From NCBI RefSeq assembly GCF_014982855.1, contig NZ_JADCKF010000003.1, positions 124,001 through 188,000 on the forward strand: DNA of 64,000 nt, given 5' to 3'. Made by a program: the position numbers and the translations under genes. Below the pieces are notes generated by a model, which was not told the DNA's origin, ran no database searches, and saw only the letters and a list, made by a program, of their open reading frames with translations. Every line of letters begins with the position of its first letter. Within the stretch, counting starts at the first letter, position 1. This document shows positions 26,514 through 31,983 of the stretch, piece by piece. Source of the DNA: Pseudoflavonifractor gallinarum (lineage in GTDB: Bacteria; Bacillota; Clostridia; Oscillospirales; Oscillospiraceae).

Positions 26514-26547
26514 TCATATACGATATGAGAAAAGGGCAGATATATTC
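26514..26547 (-). promoter_or_regulatory. Sigma-E-like (mother-cell) promoter and inverted repeat before the recombinase operon
   Basis: On the minus strand GAATATA (26547-26541), a 13-base spacer and CATATCGT (26527-26520) resemble the sigma-E consensus (KMATATT, 13-15 bases, CATACAMT). CATATCGTA also fits a sigma-K -10 (CATANNNTA). The start would fall near 26513, 16 bases before the ATG. The -10 sits inside an inverted repeat TCATAT-ACG-ATATGA (26514-26528). No good TTGACA/TATAAT pair is present. Confidence 0.6.
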
Positions 26548-26570
26548 TTTCCGCGAATAGACCTGCCCTC
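26531..26570 (-). terminator. Terminator after the Ltp-like gene
   Basis: On the minus strand, GAGGGCAGGTCTATTC pairs imperfectly with GAATATATCTGCCCT, then TTTTCT. It separates the Ltp/DUF4236 unit from the recombinase operon and overlaps its putative -35. Confidence 0.6.
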
Positions 26571-26602
26571 TTACCTATATACCATGGTGCGAATAAGATT
26601 TT

Positions 26603-27283
26603 TTAATATCCAACGGAAGAAACTCCGTATTCCGCTTGTTCCGAAGTGAAGCCTTCATACAGAAGCTGATCAATCAGGCGCTCTCTGGAAAAAGAAGAGC
26701 TGTCAAGATAGTCTTGTGCCTTTTTGGCAGCCTGCTCATTCCAGTCTGCACCACAGTTATCAATACCATATTGCGCTTCCGCAGGAGTAAAGCCCTCATA
26801 AGTGAGCTGGTTAAACAGGCCACTATAAGAGAACGGAATCGTCGAAAGATAGTTGAGTGCGGACCCTAACGCCTGCTCGTTCCAATCTGCCCCGCAATTT
26901 GCGACGGCATAAGAAGCCTCTGTATCTGTATACCCTTCAAATTTCAACTGATCGATCAATCCAGAAGCCGAGAAGTAAGTAAAAGACAGATAATTTTTCG
27001 CGGATGAAAGCGCATTTTTCTGCCCAAGTGTTATGGAATCATCGATCGGTTGAGGGGTGACGGGCTGATTACCGTAGGAAGCGGTGGTGGGCGGAATTGA
27101 AGGAACCGATATCTGAGGTTTTTGGGAAGAGAACAGCTCTAAGAAAAGGACAAATATCAGGACAAAGAGGGCCGAAAAGAGAAAACAGAGAGCCAGCTTT
27201 TTGAGATCAACAGAGCGCTTGGAAGCTCCGCAATTGGGGCAAAAGTTACTATCAAACTCTGTGCCGCATCGTTTACAGGTCAT
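26603..27283 (-). CDS. Zinc-ribbon membrane protein with three Ltp repeats (candidate superinfection exclusion)
   Basis: A 226-residue protein. It begins with a zinc ribbon (CKRCGTEFDSNFCPNCG), then a membrane helix (about residues 31-52), a Pro/Thr-rich linker and three tandem ~48-residue repeats (about 87-226). The repeats have the pattern A..YL...FS..GLIDQL..EGYT..EA.YAV..CGADWNEQA. These are Ltp (PF07553) repeats, known from the superinfection-exclusion lipoprotein of Streptococcus thermophilus phage TP-J34. The location in the lysogeny region fits a prophage-expressed exclusion factor. Here a transmembrane anchor replaces the lipobox. Confidence 0.8.
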   Translation of the reverse strand: MTCKRCGTEFDSNFCPNCGASKRSVDLKKLALCFLFSALFVLIFVLFLELFSSQKPQISVPSIPPTTASYGNQPVTPQPIDDSITLGQKNALSSAKNYLSFTYFSASGLIDQLKFEGYTDTEASYAVANCGADWNEQALGSALNYLSTIPFSYSGLFNQLTYEGFTPAEAQYGIDNCGADWNEQAAKKAQDYLDSSSFSRERLIDQLLYEGFTSEQAEYGVSSVGY

Positions 27284-27421
27284 GGAAAAGTATCACCCTT
27301 CACAGCAATTTTTATGAGCCGAGAATCCGATCCTGTATCAGAGAGCAATAAAAACTCCGAAATATAGACATCCATTTTACTGGTGGTGTCATTCAGAAAA
27401 GAGAACAGAAACTCACAAGGG

Positions 27422-28075
27422 TCAGTGGCAGCGCTTACATGCCGTATAACCGCGGGACTGTGCGTCACTGAGTGTGATCTGGATCGGATTATTCATGTTG
27501 CTACAAGAGGACTTGCTGTGATATTTAGTACCATTGCCGGAGCCGGCAATCCAAACCATTGCCTCCTGAGGCTCTGCGACTGGTTCGGGCGTAGGCTCTG
27601 GCGTGGGTTCCGGAGTGGGTACAGGTGTAGGAGTCGGCGTGGGTTCCGGTGTAGATGTGGGAGCGGGGGAGCTGATAGGTGCGGGAGAGGTGGTTGGGAC
27701 AATAGATTCGGTCGGAAGCGCGGACGGGGTAGAGACAGGAGCCGGAGAATCGGAGTCCCCGTTGCACATCCCGAGGAGGGCAAGAAGGACCAGAACCACC
27801 AGAGCAGGCTTTATCCACGAATGCTTCTTGTTCGGAGAAGAGCCAGATGCAGACCTGGAAGAACTGGACCTGGTCTGGGAAGACTTCGAGCCACCGATTT
27901 TTTTGCTGTATGAAATACCGGTGCCGGGTGCGGAGACCCTGGCCCTGGCGCCGGTACGGCTGTTAAAAGAGACGCCGCCGAATTTGCCGCCTATACTGAC
28001 GCCGGCACTCTTGCTGCCGAGATTAAATTTGACACCTGGAGCAATTTTAAAACTTTTTCGGAACCGAAAACCCAC
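27422..28075 (-). CDS. DUF4236 protein with Pro/Thr stalk and C-terminal Cys/His domain
   Basis: A 217-residue protein. The N-terminal MGFRFRKSFKIAPGVKFNLG and KSAGVSIGGKFGGVSFN is DUF4236. A Ser-rich segment is followed by a membrane helix (about residues 87-103), a long PTPEPTPE-type stalk (about 115-165) and a terminal domain with H..SSCSNM and CKRCH, probably metal-binding. The start is GTG 28075 behind GAGAGGAGAGAGG. It is divergent from the SOS-box promoter and probably shares that control region. Function unknown. Confidence 0.75.
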   Translation of the reverse strand: MGFRFRKSFKIAPGVKFNLGSKSAGVSIGGKFGGVSFNSRTGARARVSAPGTGISYSKKIGGSKSSQTRSSSSRSASGSSPNKKHSWIKPALVVLVLLALLGMCNGDSDSPAPVSTPSALPTESIVPTTSPAPISSPAPTSTPEPTPTPTPVPTPEPTPEPTPEPVAEPQEAMVWIAGSGNGTKYHSKSSCSNMNNPIQITLSDAQSRGYTACKRCH

Positions 28076-28110
28076 GATTCCTCTCTCCTCTCATTTTTTA
28101 GTCAGATGTG

Positions 28111-28139
28111 TTGACATGTGCGAACATATGTTCTAAAAT
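28111..28139 (+). promoter_or_regulatory. Promoter with embedded LexA/SOS box
   Basis: TTGACA (28111-28116), a 17-base spacer and TAAAAT (28134-28139). The spacer carries CGAACATATGTTCT (28121-28134), matching the Gram-positive SOS box CGAACN4GTTCG except at the last base. LexA binding here would block the promoter until DNA damage. Confidence 0.75.
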
Positions 28140-28185
28140 GGAACAAGTATCATTTCGCATTGCGGAAGAAGAGGGAGGGCGTTAT

Positions 28186-28290
28186 ATGACGCGAAAAGAG
28201 ATCATAGACCGCATCAACCGATTGTTGGCGCAGACCAACCGACGCAGATTGGAATTGATTTATCGAATCGTTCAATCTGTTATCAAATAA
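28186..28290 (+). CDS. 34-residue SOS-controlled small protein (possible antirepressor)
   Basis: A very short gene: MTRKEIIDRINRLL..., a basic amphipathic helix pair. It begins at ATG 28186 behind GAGGGAGGG and about 40 bases after the predicted SOS-promoter start. An upstream in-frame ATG at 28138 lies before the likely transcription start. The next gene is the convergent repressor. Position and SOS control fit a small inducer of the prophage, but no homologue with known function is recognised. Confidence 0.6.
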   Translation: MTRKEIIDRINRLLAQTNRRRLELIYRIVQSVIK

Positions 28291-28311
28291 CGTCCACCCA
28301 GGCGGGCCGGT

Positions 28312-28701
28312 TCATTCCGAGTCCGCCTTTTCTTTTTGCACTTCATCCGCCAATTTATGGGCCATATCGTCCAGAAGCTCCCACTGCTCCTCTGTGAGCC
28401 GGGACATGACGGACAGGAGCTTTGACCGGATGTCATCCGGTGGACCTTCCGCTATTTTTGTTACAAATTCAAAAAGAGCTTCATTTCGGCTTTTCGGCAT
28501 AAACATCTCACCGTTTCCGGTACGAAGCCATTCCTCATTCACATTGAACTCTCGGCATATAAGGCAGACAACTGCATCAATTGGAGCATTTCTGCCGCTT
28601 TCATATTGTGCAATTGTGTTTCTTTTCACACCAATTCTATCTGAAAATTCTTGTTGCGTAAGGCCGAGCTCCTTACGCAATTCTTTTATACGGTTATCCA
28701 T
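28312..28701 (-). CDS. CI-type XRE repressor
   Basis: A 129-residue protein with a classic N-terminal helix-turn-helix (LRKELGLTQQEFSDRIGVKR, residues 8-27, then NTIAQYESGRNAP). The C-terminal part is helical without a LexA-like protease domain, so it is not expected to self-cleave. It is transcribed away from the early genes with face-to-face promoters between. Induction would then need an antirepressor, consistent with the SOS-controlled small gene downstream. Confidence 0.88.
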   Translation of the reverse strand: MDNRIKELRKELGLTQQEFSDRIGVKRNTIAQYESGRNAPIDAVVCLICREFNVNEEWLRTGNGEMFMPKSRNEALFEFVTKIAEGPPDDIRSKLLSVMSRLTEEQWELLDDMAHKLADEVQKEKADSE

Positions 28702-28725
28702 TCTGTCACCTCCCCTCTGCCATTT

Positions 28726-28754
28726 ATACTATCATTTATTATTTTACGTGTCAA
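28726..28754 (-). promoter_or_regulatory. Repressor promoter with operator half-sites
   Basis: On the minus strand, TTGACA (28754-28749), 17 bases, TAGTAT (28731-28726). GTGTCA (28749-28754 on plus, overlapping) and CGTCACAT (28762-28769) look like operator half-sites shared with the rightward promoter. Confidence 0.7.
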
Positions 28755-28785
28755 TGAAAAACGTCACATAGTAACAAAATGAATA

Positions 28786-28814
28786 TTGACATTTGTTTTT
28801 ATGTGACATATAAT
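28786..28814 (+). promoter_or_regulatory. Early rightward promoter with operator half-sites
   Basis: A perfect TTGACA (28786-28791) and TATAAT (28809-28814), spacer 17. ATGTGACAT (28801-28809) sits between the boxes and recurs in related form at 28762-28770, as expected for repressor binding. Confidence 0.85.
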
Positions 28815-28848
28815 AGTCTCATAAAAACAAACAGGAGGTGGAAATGTT

Positions 28849-28998
28849 ATGACGGAAAAGGAAAAGAAGCTGGCGGCGGATATTCTAGATATATTTGAGC
28901 GTCTGCCGGAGCCTCAAAAACATCAGCTTTTGGGGGCGGCCCAGGGATTGGACATGTCCACCAAGGTGCAGAAGGAGGACGAACCGAAAGCCAGCTAA
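28849..28998 (+). CDS. 49-residue early phage protein (Cro position)
   Basis: Starts at ATG 28849 behind an excellent AGGAGGTGG and is the first gene after the early promoter. The sequence begins MTEKEKKLAADILDIFERLP and ends in a charged KEDEPKAS tail. It is helical and acidic/basic mixed, without a clear helix-turn-helix. It occupies the place of cro, but I do not recognise its family. Confidence 0.65.
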   Translation: MTEKEKKLAADILDIFERLPEPQKHQLLGAAQGLDMSTKVQKEDEPKAS

Positions 28999-29041
28999 AA
29001 ACCCCGCCCAGAAGGGCGGAGTAGGAGAGGAGGAAACCAAG

Positions 29042-29242
29042 ATGGAAGAGACTGTCCATATCCGGGAGCTCAGGACCCGCAGGATACACCTGGACCACAT
29101 CAAGGTGGAAGTGAGCGGAAGGGTCACGCCGGAGGAGCTGGTCAGCATCATGGCCATGCTGCGGCGGGCGGCGCGCATCCGGAAGCAGGAGGGAGCAGCG
29201 CCGCTGTCCTATGAGATCGTAAAAAGCCCCCGCCCACAGTGA
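29042..29242 (+). CDS. 66-residue hypothetical early phage protein
   Basis: Starts at ATG 29042 behind GAGAGGAGG. MEETVHIRELRTRRIHLDHI precedes a VEVSGRVTPEELVSIMAML helix and ends with YEIVKSPRPQ. No known family. It is downstream of a CCGCCC/GGGCGG hairpin (29006-29021) and in line with the early promoter. Confidence 0.6.
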   Translation: MEETVHIRELRTRRIHLDHIKVEVSGRVTPEELVSIMAMLRRAARIRKQEGAAPLSYEIVKSPRPQ

Positions 29243-29252
29243 GCAGGCGGGG
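29221..29252 (-). terminator. Probable terminator for the minus-strand gene at 29414-29785
   Basis: On the minus strand CCCCGCC pairs with GGGCGGGG over about 10 bases and is followed by GCTTTTT. Confidence 0.5.
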
Positions 29253-29289
29253 AAAAGGGTCAGGGAGAAGCGGCGTCTGTGATTCTAGG

Positions 29290-29439
29290 ATGGAACTCTT
29301 TATGTGGCAACTCAGAGCGGAGTTCCGAAAGGGGATGACAACGGTGGAGCGTGACCCTCCGTATGGCTGGCGCGGACTGTTCTGGTTTGCGGTTGGCTGT
29401 CTGGTCGGTCTTGTCATCGTGAAAGCCACGATAGTATAA
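29290..29439 (+). CDS. Small membrane protein, possible
   Basis: A 49-residue frame with a C-terminal membrane helix (LFWFAVGCLVGLVIVKATI). No strong ribosome site precedes ATG 29290; GTG 29239 overlaps the preceding stop and gives 66 residues, and ATG 29335 gives 34. It could be a small phage membrane protein or chance. Confidence 0.35.
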   Translation: MELFMWQLRAEFRKGMTTVERDPPYGWRGLFWFAVGCLVGLVIVKATIV

Positions 29440-29785
29440 GGCCACCGACAACCGTCACCAGGACGCCGGAAACAAAGCCGGAAATCCGCTCTTTCCAGCG
29501 TTCGCGTTTGGAGAGGATGCGCACGGTTTTCCATCGCTTGACCTCTATCCGGCCCAAATCGGTAGCCACAAGGTTATCAACCGGTGGGTCGGTGTAGTCT
29601 GACCCAGGAGGAAAGAACGGGGCAAGGTTGGATTTGTGCTCCTTTATGAGCTGGTTTTCCAGCAGAAAGTCCACGGTTTTCAAAATCTCAAAGCCGTGTT
29701 TCGACACCAGTTCTTCCCGAGACCATCCATCTTTGCAATCGGCGATATCAGCTAAAACCAACATATCAAATTCCGGTATATTCAT
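29414..29785 (-). CDS. Minus-strand single-pass membrane protein (moron candidate)
   Basis: A 123-residue protein starting MNIPEFDMLVLADIADCKDG, with a winged-helix-like stretch (SREELVSKHGFEILKTVDFL) and a C-terminal membrane helix (VSGVLVTVVGGLILSWL). ATG 29785 lies 8 bases after GGAGG. It has its own promoter (29808-29836) and points against the phage early genes. This is how prophage-expressed accessory genes are organised. Function unknown. Confidence 0.7.
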   Translation of the reverse strand: MNIPEFDMLVLADIADCKDGWSREELVSKHGFEILKTVDFLLENQLIKEHKSNLAPFFPPGSDYTDPPVDNLVATDLGRIEVKRWKTVRILSKRERWKERISGFVSGVLVTVVGGLILSWLSR

Positions 29786-29807
29786 CGCAGAGCCTCCTTT
29801 TGAAGCG

Positions 29808-29836
29808 ATTCTATCAAACCAAGACGGATCTTGCAA
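29808..29836 (-). promoter_or_regulatory. Promoter of the minus-strand membrane protein gene
   Basis: On the minus strand TTGCAA (29836-29831), 17 bases, TAGAAT (29813-29808). Confidence 0.6.
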
Positions 29837-30016
29837 TAGAGGAGCATCCGGACCGACAAAAACGCCCCGCCCCGTGCGGCAACACGGAGCGGGGCATGGG
29901 TGGAACGGGAAAATCAGGCCCTGTTTCCACCCTCATTATGACGAACCAGAGCGCCGCTGTCAAGGCCCAGAATAGGACGGGCCGGAGGCGGCATAGCGTG
30001 AAGATGAGGTGATACT

Positions 30017-30256
30017 ATGGTAGTTCTGACCACGCCGGAGGGCTGGACCTTCAACTCTCAGGCATTTGTCAACATCAAGGGCCGGTATTACGACATGGAC
30101 GAACTCAACCAGGAGCAGAAGCGCTGGGTCAGTACCATGATCAACGTCCAGGGCCTCAACGCGGCCTTTGCCGGAGAGCGGGTATACCGCCCGGCCGAGC
30201 CGCTTCCCCCGCTGGAGGAGGTTTTCCCGGAATTTGCCGCAGAACCTACTACATAA
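30017..30256 (+). CDS. Hypothetical phage protein (79 aa)
   Basis: Starts ATG 30017 behind [32 protein letters not shown], then [14 protein letters not shown] and a Pro/Glu-rich end. No family recognised; it resembles small proteins in clostridial phage early operons. It starts the long rightward early operon. Confidence 0.6.
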
Positions 30257-30272
30257 GAAGGAGAGAAACACC

Positions 30273-30527
30273 ATGTACAGTAAGACAACCAAGGCCATCG
30301 TGGCCGACCTGATGGACCTGTCCCTGGAGCACGGCCCCATGGAGCTGGCCGTCACCGAGGAGACCGAGGACGGGGATTTTATCCCCAGCATCCTCCTGCA
30401 CACCGCGCCGGATGCGGTGATCCGATCCCTGGCCATGGATATGCGGGTGGCGGATCTGCGTCTGGAGGACGGAGGACTCATCGTCCTACCCGCTCCGGAC
30501 TGCCTAGGAGGTGAGGAGGATGTTTGA
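30273..30527 (+). CDS. Hypothetical phage protein (84 aa)
   Basis: ATG 30273 behind AAGGAGAG. Acidic protein, [20 protein letters not shown] followed by several short beta-like runs and [16 protein letters not shown]. The frame overlaps the next start by 8 bases. Function unknown. Confidence 0.6.
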
Positions 30528-30732
30528 GCCCTGCATCCTGGACACCGAGTGGAGCGTCATCCAGCGGGACGCAGCTGCCGAGCGGGAGCGGCGGGAAGCT
30601 GCGGGGAAGTACCGCAGCCGCAACCGGCAGCGCCGCCGGGCCGCCCGCCTGCGCCGGAAGGTGTATGCCTGTATTGGGGGGCTGCTGCTCCTGACCGTCC
30701 TGGCCACCATGGGACTTTATGTGTGGAGGTGA
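30520..30732 (+). CDS. Small basic phage membrane protein
   Basis: A 70-residue protein from ATG 30520 behind GGTGAGGAGG. A strongly Arg-rich middle ([20 protein letters not shown]) precedes one C-terminal membrane helix ([19 protein letters not shown]). Its TGA overlaps the next ATG. Confidence 0.6.
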
Positions 30733-31055
30733 TGGAGGTGGCCGCAAAAGAGCGACTCTATAACTATGAGGTGAGCCACCCGGAGTTCGGCGTGGTCACC
30801 GTCCAGACCATCGGGCCGGACTCGGCCACGTTGCTGGCCGCCGAGAGGTGGGGCCAGAAGGAGAACTGGAAGTACATCGTGGGCGGCATGAGCGTCCGGA
30901 AATGCGGCCGGGCCCTGGAGCCCACCTGCCGCCGGTGCGGAAAGCGCACCGCGGAGCCGGGTCTGTGCCGGGACTGCCGGGCGGCGGAGGAGTTTACCCG
31001 CCGCCAGATGGCGGATATCCAGACCAGGGACCGCCGTGCGGGGATGCGGCGATGA
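30732..31055 (+). CDS. Zinc-ribbon phage protein (107 aa)
   Basis: Starts at ATG 30732 in a TGATG overlap. The N-terminal half is beta-rich (YEVSHPEFGVVTVQTIGP), the C-terminal half holds CRRCGKRTAEPGLCRDC, a four-Cys zinc site. Unknown function. Confidence 0.6.
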   Translation: MEVAAKERLYNYEVSHPEFGVVTVQTIGPDSATLLAAERWGQKENWKYIVGGMSVRKCGRALEPTCRRCGKRTAEPGLCRDCRAAEEFTRRQMADIQTRDRRAGMRR

Positions 31056-31066
31056 GGACAAAAACA

Positions 31067-31171
31067 GCCCCCTGCGTTCGGTGCGGTCAAACACAACGCA
31101 GGGGGCGGCAGAGACCAGCAGCGCAGACGCCGCCGGATACACCTATCCTATCACAGAGGTGTCCGGCGGCG
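31067..31171 (+). other. Two tandem strong RNA hairpins in a short intergenic stretch
   Basis: Hairpin 1: GCCCCCTGCGTT (31067-31078) and AACGCAGGGGGC (31095-31106), a perfect 12-bp stem. Hairpin 2: CGCCGCCGG-AT-ACACCT (31128-31144) and AGGTGTCCGGCGGCG (31157-31171), 15 pairs with a 2-base bulge. Neither is followed by a T-run, so they do not look like terminators. They lie just before the next gene's start at 31204. Confidence 0.7.
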
Positions 31172-31203
31172 CAACCATATTTCCTGGAAAGGACGTGGAA
31201 GCG

Positions 31204-31569
31204 ATGAAATTGTTTTCCTCAAAGCAGGGGAAGGGCGTCTGGATCGGCGGCGGCGCAACAAGGCCGTGGGATGGCGCACCCTCTGAGGGCCCCGTGGAGC
31301 GGGAGCGCCATCACTATGCGCCGCCGGACAAGCGATGCTTTGACTGCAAGGTGCCCGGAGGGTGCGATAAGCGGCATCCCCTGTGCGCCCTCAAGCAGAA
31401 GAGCCGGGAAAGCGCGCAGGAGCGGCGGGAGACCTTCCTGCGGCTCTACGCCGAGGGAAAGAGCGACGGACAGATTTCCCGGGGAATGGGGCTCTCCCGC
31501 TCAACCATCGCCGGCCGCCGGAAGCGCCTGGGCCTGGAGCCCAACGGGAAAAAGAAAGGAATGGTGTGA
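31204..31569 (+). CDS. Phage protein with Cys/His motif and C-terminal helix-turn-helix
   Basis: A 121-residue product if ATG 31204 is used; a GTG at 31036 would extend it across the hairpins and is less likely. It has CFDCKVPGGCDKRHPLCALK (residues 48-67), a Cys/His cluster seen in small phage proteins, then YAEGKSDGQISRGMGLSRST, a resolvase/sigma-like helix-turn-helix. It may be a late transcription regulator. It stops just before the PcfK-like gene. Confidence 0.6.
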   Translation: MKLFSSKQGKGVWIGGGATRPWDGAPSEGPVERERHHYAPPDKRCFDCKVPGGCDKRHPLCALKQKSRESAQERRETFLRLYAEGKSDGQISRGMGLSRSTIAGRRKRLGLEPNGKKKGMV

Positions 31570-31570
31570 T

Positions 31571-31969
31571 ATGGACAGGATTGATGAGGCTGTGCGGAAA
31601 ATCGCAGAGGAGAAGACACGATTCAAGGGCGGAAGAAAAGAACAAGCCGTCAAGGATGAGGTCGCGGAGGCCCTGACGAGATTTGTCAGACAGGATGCGG
31701 AGTTTGCCCAGGCCGTGGTCCAGGCAGACGGAACGCTGAGCGATTGCTGCGCCGCAGCCATGAAAGGAGTCGGAAACTGTATCAGCGATCTGAAGCTCTA
31801 TCAGAAAGCCGTGCAGTTCTATTTCCCAGGTGCAGATATCCGCTGCCAGATGACGATCGATCTGTGCGCGTCTGTACGCGGGGATGCGGAGCCAAATCCC
31901 GTACCAGTGCAAATGGACAAGCCTCCCCGTAAGGCCGGCGTGCTCCTAGACCTGACCGATTTTCTGTAA
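31571..31969 (+). CDS. PcfK-like/AcrIIA9-like small protein
   Basis: A 132-residue protein. After a charged N-terminus it has FVRQDAEFAQAVVQ, then CCAAAMKGVGNCISDLKLYQ and KAVQFYFPGADI. The spacing of a Cys-containing helix, a short loop, S/ND..Y..AV..Y(F/Y)...DI matches PcfK-like proteins; some are annotated as AcrIIA9-family Cas9 inhibitors. PcfK sits beside PcfJ on conjugative plasmid pCF10, and here the next gene is PcfJ-like, which supports the assignment. Anti-Cas9 activity is inference only. Confidence 0.55.
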   Translation: MDRIDEAVRKIAEEKTRFKGGRKEQAVKDEVAEALTRFVRQDAEFAQAVVQADGTLSDCCAAAMKGVGNCISDLKLYQKAVQFYFPGADIRCQMTIDLCASVRGDAEPNPVPVQMDKPPRKAGVLLDLTDFL

Positions 31970-31983
31970 GGAGGCGCAGGAGT

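Noticed and set aside
27280-27468. 62-codon minus-strand frame between the DUF4236 and Ltp-like genes
   Set aside because: Overlaps the end of DUF4236 and has no ribosome site; coupling to the next gene (ATGA) keeps it possible but unsupported.
29800-30012. 70-codon plus-strand frame
   Set aside because: TTG start without ribosome site, overlapping the minus-strand promoter and a GC-rich hairpin at about 29862-29896.
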